A stretch of 64,000 nt of DNA from Craspedostauros australis (GCA_026770025.1 JAMXDE010000042.1:1-64000), one strand, 5' to 3'. Shown: positions 1 through 11,935, numbered from the stretch's first letter. The notes: generated from the letters alone by a model not told the origin. Translations and numbers: made by a program.

Positions 1-1991
1 CGCAGACGAGTGACTTGGTCGATGGTCCCTGTACATGTTGTAGACCCTGATGCGTGTTGGTGTGCATATCCGATGAACACCATCTCTTCTCCTCTGTTCT
101 TGAGCTTGGCGGTGATCCCGCCATAGGTAGTCTTCATCGACACCCACCTCTCCGAAAGTGCGGAGTGGCATCCGCGTATGGTGGATCGCTGCCGAAGAAT
201 TGTCGATGTGGTGACTCCTTTTGATTCTTCGCTACGGTGATGTTGGCGATGGCGGTGGCAGTGCTCGCAGCCGCTGCCCACAGGCCATGCCTATACTCTT
301 CGTCGAGTTGTGCTCCGTTGAGCATGGAGCGGATTTTGGTGTAGAGATACGCAAACTTGCGCTCGACTCTTACCGTTCTGTTGTGGCGTGTTGGACGCCG
401 TGAGCTCGAATTTCGCATTCAGTCCCAGCCTCGATGAGAGTATCTTGTGTGGCCTTGTTCTCTCCGCTGTTGTCTCCTCGGAAGATGATCTGTTGGTCAC
501 CAGTCTGTGATTTGATCGTTTGGATGAATCGTTTTGATGTACCCTGGTTGATCACTCTTGTTCTTGAGAAAGAAACTCCAGCAGTGATCCGTGCAGTCGT
601 CCACGGATCAGGGTCCAGTAGCGTTTATCTCCGAAGCTTTATGTGTTTAGTGTAACTAATTGTCAATGAACAGACGTTCGCCGCGGCGAGTTGCTCTTGG
701 AATCGTTGCCTTCGGAATGTTCTTTACTCTCGCATTTGCGATCACGCAGTCGCGACATACCGGCATCTCGCCGATAATCTTCCATCCGTATTGGGCGGCT
801 GTCCGCTTCATGGTTTCGAGTGGCGCGTGGCCGAGCATTCGATGCAAGTTCACCGCGCTGATCTCCTTGGATGGATTCTTGATGATGGCTGTGCCAAGCC
901 TTGTCGTCGTTCGTTGGCATGATGGGATGCATCTGCACTCCTGTGATGAATCGTTGGCTGTGGGGAAGACTTGGTCGAATACGATCTTCGTTCTGGATCC
1001 GTTGATGATGTCCATTAGAATGCCGTTGTTACCAAGCCTGGTAACCGTTGTACAGAGCCTTGTTTGTGGAGAAAAGGTTCACCACCATTTTCGGTGTGTA
1101 CTTCACATCGTTGAGCCGGATGATGTGGCCAGTGTTGTCTCGTTGCTTGACTTTCAAGCGAATGGATCCCATTTTGGGAGAGTCCAGCTTTGTGCTGTCT
1201 CCCACTTGGACGAATGACTTGATGTGCCGCACGTTGAAGAGAGCGGCCGTCCGAATTGACGATGTGACACGAAGCTCCGCTGTCGGCGAGCCAGGTGTCC
1301 TTGTTGACCTTGTCCTTGTATCGAGTGCTTAGCTTGTGGAGCTGCTCCACGGCTGCTGTGGCCATCTCATCCATGAGGCTGTCTGCCTCTTCATCTTCAT
1401 GCACTCCATCTTTGTTTGTATGGATTGTGGTTCTCATCCGTTTCGTCATCGCTTGGTAGTTCAGCGAAGTGCGCTGGTACTGTGCTGTTTCAATGAACTC
1501 CGGTGACCGTGTCATACGGTGTGACGCGTGGTCGCTCGCGCAGGAGCACCTGCATGCACCCTCCGAGCACGTAGTGCAAGTCCAGTTTGGAGAGTTCCTC
1601 CTCTTCGTTTGCTTGCAGTAGTCGGTTGAGGATGGCTGCGTTTGCGAGGATCTCTTCAATCGATTTGAAGTTATCGGATAAGATGGTGCTTACCATGCTC
1701 ACCCAAATGTATCGCAATGGTTCGTTCACGAACCCTGGGAACATCGGTAATGCAGCTGTTAGGACCGCGTCGTAGATGAGCTGCTTCTGCATTCGTTTTG
1801 CAGTGACCGTTGGTTCTGGGAAGGTCTGGAGTCGGTAGATGTCGTCGACTCTTCTGGGATTCGGCCTCCAGTGGGAATTGGATTCGAATTGGGTAGACGA
1901 CAGCTTCGTAGGGATTGAATGCATCGCTTGGACGGTCCTCAGCTTCGTCGCTGTCCTCTTCATCGAAGATGCCCGTTCTCTCGTTTCGCAT
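1..1991 (-). pseudogene. Copia pol remnant: protease and integrase, multiply frameshifted
   Basis: Recognisable blocks appear in successive minus-strand frames. Around 1290-1265 is the aspartic protease site WLADSGASCH. Around 880-700 is the GAG-pre-integrase domain, with the NLHRMLGHA and CRDCVIANA zinc-binding residues. Around 510-440 is the integrase-core motif RGDNSGENK. Around 330-200 is an integrase tail resembling YLYTKIRSMLNGAQ, and at 100-60 the KLKNRGEEMVFIGYA block that is usual after the integrase core. Frames shift near 1960-1860, 1490, 1235, 1015, 650, 420, 150 and 50, so no full polyprotein can be made. The frames are otherwise well kept, which suggests a fairly young loss. The rest of pol is outside the window. 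Confidence 0.85.
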
Positions 1992-3426
1992 TGCTGCGGG
2001 AGGCGGCGCCTCGCCGCGGTTTCACCCCGTCTCTGGTGTCGTCGTCGTCTCCATGTGCGCCGTCCTCGTCGGCGTCTTCGTCTGAGCCGTTCTCGTCGGC
2101 GTCTTCGTTGTCTTCGCTCATTGCCTCTTCGATGTCGCTATCGTTGGCCTCGCTGTCCATCTCGGCTGCGTCGCTGTATGGACCGATCAGGTCGTGCGCG
2201 TTGAAGCAGCATTCGTAGCTCACTTCGCGTCTTGGATCCACCTCGTGGATGATTGGCTCCTCGCTGAGCCACTCCGGGACGATCTCATCGTCCTGCACTT
2301 CGTCGTCACTTCCGACGCACTCAAAGTTATCGAAGAAGGAGTCTTCGATGTAGTCGTTGGACACCAACATGCAGAGCGGCATGTCCTTTGCCGAGAGTAC
2401 CATCTCGTGCCCGCTCTTGTCGTGTCCTTCCGTTGCTGCGTTGACCTGCTCGTCGGCCTTCTTCTTTTCGTTGAACTTCTTCTTTCGGCACTCTGCCTCG
2501 CGATGTCCGAAGATGCCGCAATAGTTGCACTTGCCGTTGAAGCCGCTTCCCTTGTTGCGGTAGTTGTTGCGCTTTCCGTTCATCTTGTTGTTGTTGTTTT
2601 TCTTGTTGTTCGATTTCTTGCGTTCTGGGCAATCGGCGGATCTGTGACCATACACACCACAGTTGTGACAAGTACCCTTGAATTTACCGGTGCTCGTGAA
2701 GCCAGTGTCGTTGCTCTTCGTGTTACTGTCTTGGAAGTCGTCGACGTACGCCTTGCCTCCTTGATGAGTGGCGTATGCAGTGCGAAGTACTCCTCTGATC
2801 GTGTTGATGGTAATCAGTTCCGGATTGAACGTGAGTTGGTGTTGGAAGTTCACGATGTGAGTTTTGTATTCATTGCTCACCGTGCTGAGGATTTGCATGA
2901 TCATCTCTTCGTCTGTGATCTCGTACTTGACATCGTGGAGACGCGATCGTAGACTCTCGAGTCGCGTGATGTAGATGTCGGGGTCCGAGTCTCTCTTCAT
3001 CTTTTCGTTGTTGAATTGGCGCTTGAGTTTGATTTTCGTCGCAGCGTCGGATGGTCGAAACTTCTCTGCGAGAACGTTCCACGCTGCGTGTGGATCTCCT
3101 TCGGGATAATCGTCGGAGATGCATTGGTTGATGTACTGGATGGCCTGCTTGCCCTTTCCTTTCTCTGCATCCATCATGAGGATCAGATCGCTGAAGCAGT
3201 CGCATCCCAGCTCGTAGATCTCCTCCATCGCTTCCTTGGCTTCACTGGCGGCTGCCGCGATCTCGCTCACTGTTGGCACTTTGGTTTTGCCCAACATCAC
3301 GTCTCTCGTCTTCTGTGCACGAGCGTATGCTTTCGCTTGGGACTCCCATGCGCTGTAGTCTTCCTGTTCACCACTGAACATCGGCGCCTTGATACGTCGC
3401 TTGTTCATGTTGGCTGATGTCGCCAT
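1960..3426 (-). CDS. Copia Gag-like protein with two CCHC zinc knuckles
   Basis: A 488-residue ORF from the first ATG in frame (3426), beginning MATSANMNKRRIKAPMFSGE; the frame stays open 22 codons further upstream without an ATG. The first half resembles a UBN2-type Copia Gag core (YSAWESQAKAYA, later YITRLESLRSRLHDV). Two CX2CX4HX4C knuckles follow in the middle (CHNCGVYGHRSADC and CNYCGIFGHREAEC), separated by a Lys/Asn-rich linker. The C-terminus is very acidic (Asp/Glu runs) and ends at a stop where the pol frame is lost. Known role of the family: the retrotransposon capsid, with the knuckles binding RNA. In an intact Copia element this would be the start of a single polyprotein; here it is a separate ORF because of the frameshift. 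Confidence 0.8.
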   Translation of the reverse strand: MATSANMNKRRIKAPMFSGEQEDYSAWESQAKAYARAQKTRDVMLGKTKVPTVSEIAAAASEAKEAMEEIYELGCDCFSDLILMMDAEKGKGKQAIQYINQCISDDYPEGDPHAAWNVLAEKFRPSDAATKIKLKRQFNNEKMKRDSDPDIYITRLESLRSRLHDVKYEITDEEMIMQILSTVSNEYKTHIVNFQHQLTFNPELITINTIRGVLRTAYATHQGGKAYVDDFQDSNTKSNDTGFTSTGKFKGTCHNCGVYGHRSADCPERKKSNNKKNNNNKMNGKRNNYRNKGSGFNGKCNYCGIFGHREAECRKKKFNEKKKADEQVNAATEGHDKSGHEMVLSAKDMPLCMLVSNDYIEDSFFDNFECVGSDDEVQDDEIVPEWLSEEPIIHEVDPRREVSYECCFNAHDLIGPYSDAAEMDSEANDSDIEEAMSEDNEDADENGSDEDADEDGAHGDDDDTRDGVKPRRGAASRSNAKRENGHLR

Positions 3427-3832
3427 GTTGATTCGTTGTTTCGTTGTTGGTGCGCTCGCGCCCTTGATTTCCGTTTGTTTCTGTGTTGTCACTTTTTTCG
3501 ATTTTCGCCTGTTGTTGCGCGGAGATTGTTTTCGTCACAAATTCTCCTCCTGGTGGTGTCTCACTTTTACCACTTCGTTTGGCTGTGCGAATGCTCTCCG
3601 TCACACCAGTCTCCTCTTGCTTGATCGCCTTGAGGATCCTCTCCTTCTCGCGATGTTGCCTTGCAGACCGTTCCTCTTCGGTCTCGTCGATCGCGCTTGC
3701 GTCTTCGCCTGATAGGACAGTAGCCGCTGCTACTTCCTTCTCTTCTCGTGGTGGAGTCTCACTCGCACCTTCTTCTGGCTTGATAGTCAGGTTGGACAGA
3801 GGGATGTCTCTCAATTCCTCTTCCTCGCTCAT
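3368..3832 (-). pseudogene. Leader/N-terminal Gag ORF, out of frame with Gag
   Basis: A 154-residue ORF starting MSEEEELRDIPLSNLT, acidic and Lys/Glu-rich, which overlaps the 5' end of the Gag ORF in another frame. It has no recognised domain. It is probably the original N-terminal region of the polyprotein, separated by an indel near 3500-3430. It could also be a genuine separate leader ORF; the sequence alone does not decide. Confidence 0.4.
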
Positions 3833-3914
3833 TCAGCCTGCTGCTCTTGAATGATGTTCGTCTTCCTCGCACGATCCGATCCGTGGGCTCGCCCTGATCT
3901 ATCGTTTATAAACG

Positions 3915-4709
3915 TGTTGGCAAGTTCCGCTCACGGTAACCTACGATCGTGGAAGATGGTGTTGGTTGATAGTCTTCTGTTTGCTATTTCATTACTTGGC
4001 TACTCCGATGCTCTCGGTGTACGCCCGTTCTCTTGCCCAATGCTCTCGGTGCTTCAATCTGTTTTGTAGATTCAGTCTCCGACTATGAGTCGGTACGCGA
4101 GATGCTCTCTCGCTCCTCTCTGTATTCTCTCTCTCTCTCAACATCATGTGCTCGCGCTACACAATACTCCGTGTTTGATACGTACTCCGCATTCGACACT
4201 CTGTTCGTTCAGTACTGGCTCCTACTCCATGAGTACTTACCATTTGAAGTTCACCTTCTGTATCCATGATGCTGATGTCCTTCGGTCATCGGATCTTCGC
4301 TTCCTGCTCTGACTTGGAGACAGATGTCGACGTGGTGACATGATGACATCCTGTCGACGTCAGTAGGCGTCCTTCTGCTCTCCAGATGTCACGTTCCATT
4401 GGTGATGCAGCAGTCTGTCAGATGATATCGTCATCTGAGGTTTAGTTGGGAAGTACCTCGAGATTCTCTTGGCACCATTGATTGATGGACGGACGATCTT
4501 CCAATTCTCTCAGAAATCGTTGATTGCAAATTTCCTCCAGAAATCTTGCTCCTTTTCGTGTGTTCCATTTCCACTGTAATTCTGACGAATCACAGTATAC
4601 TATCGACACGAATGTAGTTGTACCGTCCAAGTGCGTATGAGAGAATAACGGGTGAACGATGCACATATACACGTACATCTCGACATATACTCACATTTAC
4701 ATCTCGACA
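3915..4709. repeat. Copia LTR (type A), 795 bp
   Basis: On the plus strand it starts TGTTGGCAAGTTCCGCTCAC and ends with CATCTCGACA, giving TG...CA ends. A close copy of about the same length lies at 51327-52115, and a truncated one at 51180-51326. For the minus-strand element this is the 5' LTR. It contains a (CT)n tract near 4120-4140. Confidence 0.85.
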
Positions 4710-6900
4710 CTCAGGATGCAAAGGGAATACTCTCAGGCACACAGATGACAGTCTTCTATTGATTAGCTGTAGATGGTGTATTGCTGATACACCCCTTGTT
4801 GTGAACCAGATTTGTGTTGGCAAGTTCCTCTCACAGATACTCTTGCGACTGCTGACAATGGTGATGGTGGTGGTTACGATTCTGTTTCCTATTTCATTGT
4901 GATGTTTTTCCGATGGTTCTTGGAGTCTCCCAATGCTCTCGGTATCTCCTGACTATGACTCGGCACATGAGATGCTCTCTTGCTACTTCTTGTACTCTCT
5001 CTCTCTATCTCTCTTGCATGTTGGTACTATGTGATACTCTGTATTTGATACATACTCCGTTGTCTCATCCTCTATTGATCTAACACTCCTTGTGTAGTCT
5101 CCGATGTCTCAATTGAACTCCTCTTTGCATATCCACAATCATGATGGCGCTCTGGTCATAGAATCTTTGCCTTCCTGTTCTGATGTGGAGACATCTGTCA
5201 ACGTGGTGACAAAATGACATTGTGTTGATGTCAGCTGTTGCCTTCTATGGTCCTTCAGATTCCATATTCCATCGATGATGCGATGGTCTGGCAAAGATAT
5301 CGTCATTTGAGGTTTAGTTGGGAAAGAACATCGATTCTTGCTCGATGTCACATGTTTCAGATGGTTGATGGACAGACGAGATTCCTGATGCTCTCAGAAA
5401 TCGTTGTTCACAAATTCCCTTCCAAAATTCTGAATGATTTCGGTGCCCAAATTCGTGATGTGATTCCATTCAATCACACTTCACTCATGCCATGAATATT
5501 TGCGCCGCTAGCATGTAGAGTATAAGAGAACAATGGGTGAGCGATACACCTACACACATGCACAATCTGTCACAGATTTGGATCTGTATCTCATCCATAC
5601 GACCCTTCCAGCCCCTCCGCATGCCCCTTGTGCATTCCCACACTCCCTGGCGACACGCTGATGTATCTAGAATGGGCTGGGTGTGAATGGCACTGATGGT
5701 ACACCTCCATATGATGATGCCATTGTCTTTCTTGGCTCCCACCAACAACGACCATTCGTCAGATATGGTGGGGTGCAGCCTCTTGCAGACCGTCTCTCTG
5801 GTGCAGACTTCGCAGAATTTGTCTTGAGTTGATACTTCACACATCCTGTGTGGGTGGGTTGGCAATTGGTTGACTTGTTGATGGCGCCCATCATGGCTGA
5901 AGTCACATGGTGGGTGTGCTGCCATCCCCCCTCTCCCCCCGATTCCTGCCCACCAACTTTTCCTCTGCACGGACACCTTCCCGGTCGTCCCCAAGCCTCA
6001 CGTTTTGTGGGAGGTTTGGCCCTGCCCATATGGATGCATCTTGTTCATTCATAGGCATTGGTGTGGGCTGTGCATGGAACACGCAGGCCACATCCAATGA
6101 GCCAATCTGGCACCACATTGTGGCCTTCGTGCAGGGGCCTGCCACGGCCCCAAATCAACCGCTCTTGCAGCCTCCACTCACCCACTCACCAAGGGTTGCA
6201 TCATGGTGACGGCAATGTGCTTGGATTTCTCGCGAGACTGTTGGTTGGTGTGGTGCTGGGGGTGCCATTGAACGGCCATTGCGGAGGTTTTGTTTTGCCA
6301 TGCCATTGTTGTGTTGTTGTCTGAAGTTTCGCATTTTCAACCTGTCTCACATGTTGGGGGATGTAGAGATTCCCTCAAATTGTACCGAATGTACGAAAGA
6401 ATAATGACACAATACACTTCGAGAGCATCAATACGACTCGATCATTCCGTGGGGGCGAAACACACCTGAAGATGTTTCACATCGTGCTGTGATTGGTGAA
6501 TCATGACATCGTATCCAGTTTCGTGACGTAGATGACGGAGTGGCGAAATACAGCATAGAATGGATATAAACACGGACTCGCCGCTTCTCCCAACAAAGGC
6601 CAACACGCCGCAACTAGTGCTATCGTGGATGGACTGGTGGATCATCTCATCGGAACACCCCAGAAAGAGACCACACAAGTAAAAATTGGGAACAAACTCG
6701 CTGAAACAAAGAACAGCAAAAGGTTCAGTTGGATCGATGTAGTCGGAAGCACAAGGCTGAAACCCGAAAAAGATCGAAAAATATGCACAACCGTTAGTCC
6801 ATAACCCTGATTTTAGGAATAGGAGCAACCTCAAAACTGTCATAGATGTCTGTCTATTTATGAACTACAAGGATTACACATATGTTCTTGGTTTGGATAT
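4710..6900. repeat. Segment S3, copy 0 (start of the tandem-array repeat)
   Basis: Homologous over almost its whole length to 28686-30965, 39480-41673 and (in part) 52486-53660. It contains a solo LTR at 4815-5574, followed by about 1.3 kb that looks like decayed transposon coding sequence (for example a Cys-rich minus-strand stretch near 5760-5900, and a plus-strand frame near 6490-6780 interrupted by single stops). No intact gene is seen. The homology stops exactly at 6900, where the DNA-transposon composite begins, and resumes at 18523. Confidence 0.85.
4815..5574. repeat. Solo LTR (type B), 760 bp, flanked by GATTTG
   Basis: Starts TGTTGGCAAGTTCCTCTCAC and ends CTGTCACA. GATTTG is present immediately on both sides (4809-4814 and 5575-5580), as expected for a target-site duplication. 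It is related to the type A LTR in its first bases and in short blocks inside, but is clearly another subfamily. The same solo LTR with the same flanks is at 39594-40352, so the insertion came before the tandem duplication. A truncated copy is at 28791-29174. Confidence 0.8.
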
Positions 6901-6966
6901 CCGTAAGGAATTTTTTGTGTGGGCGTTTTCGTAAGTGGACTGGTGAGTCCACTTACGACCCCCTTG

Positions 6967-7095
6967 CATTTTTGGGCTTCGTAAGTGGACTCCTCAATCC
7001 AGTTACCGTAAGTGGACTGAGGAGTCCACTTACGACCACAAAAAAGTAGTCGAATTTCGCTCATCTGAGAAAAGACTACTTTGACCACTCCACCT
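6967..7095. repeat. Left terminal inverted repeat of the inner element
   Basis: Pairs with 11346-11476. It carries a perfect 26-nt hairpin with arms GTAAGTGGACT and AGTCCACTTAC at 7008-7033, an imperfect one at 6981-7006, and then an AT-rich block containing TCATCTGAGAAAAGACTACT. A further copy of the hairpin lies just outside, at 6931-6956. Confidence 0.8.
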
Positions 7096-7099
7096 CCTC

Positions 7100-10000
7100 C
7101 AAATTCCCTGTTTCTCTCGGTTGCGTTCTGGTTGTGATGCTGGCTTCGTATTTTGTCGCGTTGATTTACGTGTTGTCAACCGCATCCTTGGACTTCAATA
7201 GACTTGTAGACGGTAACACAACAACTTTGTGTGTAACCACAAGCTTTTTATCGTATTTGTTGTCCCCTTCAGTACCATCAACGTCTTTCATCATCAAATG
7301 TTGCTCTAATATAACACTGTTTAGGTTCCCACCAGCTTCAAGAAGCTTGTTTCATCGTGAGTACTTTGCCTGACATCGCATCCCTCATCGAGCACATAGC
7401 AGACACCACCAACCACAGCGACAATGACACCGACAGTTCATACGAAGACTGGGTTATTGATACCCCAATTGATCTTGACAGTGACAACAATGATGACATC
7501 CTTGGTGTCCACAACGAAAGCAATGTTGACGCCAACAACATCGATACTGGAGTCTACTCTGTTGGCAATGCCCATGTGGCCAACAATGCACCAGCAGCCA
7601 TGCTGATTGCTGCCATTGTTGCTGCCGCCAACATCATCATCCCCAATGATGCTCACACTAACACAACTACAACCAGCACATCTGCAACCGGCACATCCGG
7701 AACTGTTGAACAACCAGCTCTGACAGAACCAGAACGAGTGGCTTCTATGGGCCTGCAATGGAAGATGCTGGATCCCAACACAGTAGAGTTTGTGTTGCTG
7801 TGGGAAAGGTCTTGCTTGATGCAAAGGTGCACTACAAGCAGCTCACAAATGAACAAGACAACTCATTGAAATTGGAGGCCAACCTACGAGCCTCTGTTGC
7901 GCAATGGTCAGAGGATGACTGCTCAGCAGAAAGTCTGCACCTGTCTGCGCTCGTGCAACGGAAACAAGCGTCCAGCCAAGACGTTGCAAAACAAGCTCAG
8001 CCTCACCCTGAGCACCCATGGGAAGGCAAATTGCAAGCACTGCACAATGCCGCCAAACCGTTTTCAAGGGCTGTGCATGAAGCAGCTTTCAAAGGGCTTG
8101 GACATCCTCTACAAGACTGCAATGATGGCTGCTTCGACCAATGCAAACTATTCCATCCCATCTCCTAGCCAGACGACAAACAACTGCAGGATCCGCATGG
8201 CATCGCCCATGAGAAGGGAGTCAGTGTTGCCCAGGCTGCTGCAACCCAGCAGTCAAGTGATGCTGCAGCCAGCATCAACCGCAACTCTGGCAGGTATGCA
8301 ATTGCACCTAGTACATGCAGTTGTTGTGCCTCCCCTTCATTCACATCGTCCGCATTGATGTCTGCCACATCAGCTCCTCCTCCATCTACATCTACAACGC
8401 ACAGCATGAGATCATCTGCTTCTAGATGGACGAGGCCATCTCGACTCACACCAGCATCAAGGCGCACAAAGTCCGTCCACTGCCATCAAGGACAATCTTT
8501 GTCTGCTCGGCAGACTTGAACATCTACAACCTCAGTCGCCAGCACTTTCGCTCTCCCTTCATCTCCAGCTCAATCCTCCATATCTTCAAACTTCGGCATG
8601 CAACACACACCCCACTGAAGAAGCCACAGCTGCAGCATCTGTGCCCAAGACTTCAGGCTCGCCTGCCTCACAATCCACATCGTCCACATTCAACACACCA
8701 ATCCCTTGCACATCAGGCACGCCAGCTTCCGACACTGCAGCATCGAGCACATCTGCCTCTGGTCCACCCACTACTGCCACATCCGCGTCGAATGCAGGTG
8801 CTTCCAGTAGAGCAGAGGCTGCAGACACATCAGCATTCACTGACGCATGCCTACCAGATGATAGCACAGCTGTACGCAAAAATAGAGGTAGCTCAGAGCA
8901 CAGCAATCCTTCATCCCCATCCAATAATGCAGACTAAGCCACAGCAGCAACAAGGAAAAGAAACTCCAGTCTCCAGACTGATACACAAGGAGAACACAAC
9001 GAAAATGATGTGCTCAGCAATGGAAGTGATGGTACCACATCGCCCCAGTTGCTGGAACTGCAGCAACAGCTTGTAAAGATGGCTTTGCAGGCATGGTTCA
9101 TGAAGGCCTGGCATGGTAAATCCTATGCCTACACACGTCTGGGACATGCAAACGAGGAACTATTGATGAGAGCAGCCATGGACTGCGAACATGTGGGTGG
9201 AATCAACATGACCATCAAGGCCGCATTTCATGCTGGCCTCGTCCGGAACAGATCAAAACCTACGTACGTGCCTCCATCAATTTCCTGAGCATTGTGGGGG
9301 ATCCAACCAATGATGCACACAATGAGGTATTCATTGTAGAGATGAAGACGAGAACAACTCAGAACACAAAACTGAAAGGGGAGTTGCATCGGAAATGTGG
9401 AACATGTGCACAATTTCCCAACTAGCACCCATCTATATCTGAATGCACAAGATGAAACGTATCGCTCACTCTTCCGGGCAGATGAAGAAATGATTCAGGT
9501 GCTTCACCATGCATATGTGTCTATGGTGTGAGAGGAGCTCTGATTGCGATTGGTAAGTGCGCCTTGTGGCAAATGCAACACAGGTTCTCCATATCCGAAT
9601 GGCTTCACCTTGTTCCGTACCAACCTCATCTGTCTTCTCACACAACTGTGGATCCCTTTTCCACAACCACTGACTTACATGAACGCTCGATTGGGTGACA
9701 GGAGACAAAAAGGGAAACATCCTGTGCCTTGTAGGAGCGAGGTTTTCCCTTGGCCTCTTGCATCATTCTGAGAACGTTCCTGAAGATGCATCCCGTTTGC
9801 TCTTGGCGTTTGCCTTCCCCGAAATTCCAGAGGCAGATCAGCAATCATCCAAGACGCTCCATACAGAGTTTCTCAAGCTGAACCCAAAGACGAACAAGTT
9901 TTGCAGGGCAAGCAAGAACCTGCGGAACATCACAGGGGATGGTGTATTCCATCACAAGAAGATTTGACAAACCCACCACAACATTCTTGCTTTCCCAGTA

Positions 10001-11340
10001 CCTCCAGTGAAGACATTCCTCCCCTGAACTGCGCTGTATGGAAATGCCCATCCAGCAGCACAAAGCGTCCCCACTCATTGCAACAATCCATTGCATAGCA
10101 GTCGGTTGACAGCTACAAACCATGTTTGTGGCACTGCATTGATTGATTCACTACGCAACAGAGGCACACTCCGAGCGTGAAATTGAAGCAGGCCACACTG
10201 GCACCATCGAACAGTATCCCAGCAGAGTAAATCATGAGTGAAGCCTGAACAAGTTGATGGGATGAATCATTGCTCGGTTGCGCAAGTTGCTCGCAGTCAT
10301 GGCTGCAGACGAAAGAAAGGGCAAGAAACAAAAGGGAGGCACGGAGACAGCGACCCACAACACTGATATCATTCCAGCAGGCGGGTCAGCCGTCGAAGAT
10401 GGCGAGATGCAGCCACGGGGATGCCCCGAGGACCGTCAAAACAAAAAAGGAATGCTTGCCAGCCTATCCACGATGGATCCCAAGGAGGAGATCAAAACGA
10501 CCAAATGATTGAGGCAGGGTGAGCATGCAGCAAGGTACTGTCCAGACGTGAGGGGAACCTGTGTTGCCTGTTCAGTGTGTAGACACTGGATCTGTCCAGG
10601 ATGCAACTTGTATGCTTGCTGATACATCGAAGCTGACAAACAGGAGTGGCTCACGGCATGTGGCATTGCCCTAACCATGGCATTAAGAAACATCGCAAAA
10701 GGAGCGGACGCAATCATTGTTCACAACTTATGTCATCGAATTGTGCACAATGAGCCTGTCGAATGGGTAGAGAAGGTGAAGGCCCAGCATCAATGAGAGA
10801 AGCCACCACAATGAACGTCTTTATCAGCGCAAACACAGATGAGACAACCACCACAGCTACAAATGCAGTAACAGAGATAGCAAGAGAGATGAGCAACGAA
10901 AGCAATGACAACGCCGACGGTGAAGCCACCACTGCCAAGGCACATCAAACAAACACGGCCACAATAATTAGCTCAAGGGTGCCTGTCCTGAATCTGGAAG
11001 CAGCAATACAAGCTGCGCACAAGGCAGCCGCTGAAGCCAGGATCCAGAGCAGAGATATAGAGGTCATAACTCACGGTCTGCATGGAAGGAAGCAGAAACG
11101 ATGATATGCAATACAAATTATGTACACCAACGTATTCCACGCACAAGAGGCCCGCAAGGATGACTGTAGCATAACAGTAGCACAACAGTATCATAACAGT
11201 AGAAAAAGACAATATAATGCAGAGTAGAGTCAGTGTTGATTGCTGTTATTGTGTAAGGAAAGAACAGAGGAGGTGCGTCTCAATGCAAAATCGCTGTGTG
11301 CACAAGTTTACACGCAACAACACGAAGAATCCAAAAGATG
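7100..11340 (+). pseudogene. Decayed coding remnants inside the inner element
   Basis: Coding-like stretches change frame repeatedly and are low in complexity. At 7380-7870 there is an acidic Asp/Asn-rich stretch. At 7760-8165 there is a stretch containing LDAKVHYKQLTNEQDNSLKL and, later, AAKPFSRAVHEAAFKGLGHP. At 8640-8935 there is a Ser/Thr-rich stretch, and near 9075-9285 one containing WFMKAWHGKSYAYTRLGHA. None matches a family I can name. The region is best read as the remains of transposon genes; no promoter or complete frame is evident. Confidence 0.4.
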
Positions 11341-11345
11341 TGACA

Positions 11346-11476
11346 GGGTGGGGTGGTCGAAGTAGTCTTTTCTCAGATGAGCGAAATTCGACTACTTTTT
11401 TTGTGGTCGTAAGTGGACTCCTCAGTCCACTTACGGTAACTGGACTGAGGAGTCCACTTACGAAACAACAAAAATG
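11346..11476. repeat. Right terminal inverted repeat of the inner element
   Basis: Reverse complement of 6967-7095 with only a few differences. It contains a perfect hairpin at 11409-11434 (arms GTAAGTGGACT/AGTCCACTTAC, loop CCTC) and an imperfect one at about 11436-11461. Its outer end abuts another GTAAGTGGACT, which belongs to the outer element. Confidence 0.8.
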
Positions 11477-11742
11477 GTAAGTGGACTGGGACACCCGGCA
11501 AAATGGGTCGAATTAGTCAATCCGCGATGTGACTGACCCAGCCAATCAGAGCTTTCTGTAGTGGCGATGACAACTGTTTTCCCGAGAAGAAAGTTCTCGA
11601 TTCAAACTGGTGTTCTCTGGAAATCATTGTGGGTCACAGACGCCAATTTCATTTATGGTACACATGGGCAGAAACTCCGAGAATGACCCTCGCGAAGTTT
11701 GCCTTGGTTAAATCCCGAGCAATCGTGCCAACACCAAACCCT

Positions 11743-11935
11743 TGATTTATTTAGACGTCATTCGAATTAAATAGACGTCATTTGATTTATTTAGACGTCA
11801 TTAGAAATAAATAGACGTCATTTGATTTATTTAGACGTCATTTGATTTATTTAGACGTCATTAGAAATAAATAGTCGTCATTAGATATATTTAGACGTCA
11901 TTCGATTTATTTAGAAGTCATTCGATTTGTTTCAC
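11743..11935. repeat. Subterminal array of a 20-bp GACGTC repeat (left)
   Basis: About nine tandem units at an exact 20-bp period, consensus TTTGATTTATTTAGACGTCA. The AT-rich half varies (GATTTATTT, GAATTAAAT, GAAATAAAT, GATATATTT). GACGTC is kept in all but two units (GTCGTC, GAAGTC). The array flanks the outer element's gene block on its left; a second array in the same orientation flanks the right. Such arrays usually hold binding sites for the transposase or for host factors; that role is inferred. Confidence 0.9.

Larger units (their letters stand above)
1..4709 (-). mobile_element. Ty1/Copia LTR retrotransposon, decayed, cut by left window edge
   Basis: Read on the minus strand the order is LTR (4709-3915), leader, Gag with two zinc knuckles (3426-1960), protease, GAG-pre-integrase and integrase (1991-1), which is the Ty1/Copia order. 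Reverse transcriptase and RNase H would lie beyond base 1. The reading frame changes many times after Gag, so this copy is not autonomous. The LTR is directly followed at 4710-4714 by CTCAG. The same CTCAG occurs uninterrupted in the homologous repeat at 28686-28690, so this is one half of the target-site duplication; the other half lies outside the window. Confidence 0.9.
6967..11476. mobile_element. Inner element with ~130-bp hairpin-rich terminal inverted repeats; contents decayed
   Basis: The ends 6967-7095 and 11346-11476 are near-perfect inverted repeats that begin with CATTTTTG. The interior has no intact gene that I recognise. Many short plus-strand ORFs are present in changing frames: 7357-7869 (Asp/Asn-rich, no ATG at its 5' end), 7758-8168, 8426-9076, 9010-9288, 10278-10508 and 10763-11104. 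Several are Ser/Thr/Ala-rich and look like fragments of one or two longer genes broken by indels. No transposase motif was found, so it is either an old decayed element or a non-autonomous one using a transposase encoded elsewhere, possibly the Harbinger gene at 16792. Confidence 0.6.

Noticed and set aside
2194-2952. 252-aa plus-strand ORF
   Set aside because: Antisense of Copia Gag, which has clear zinc knuckles.
3430-3520. Programmed frameshift between leader ORF and Gag
   Set aside because: An A-rich run (GAAAAAAGT) is present, but it is not in phase for a canonical slippery site and many other frameshifts follow; simple decay is more likely.
11743-11935. 20-bp repeats considered as telomere-like or CRISPR-like
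   Set aside because: No spacers and no G-rich telomere motif; position and pairing with 18045-18215 fit subterminal transposon repeats.
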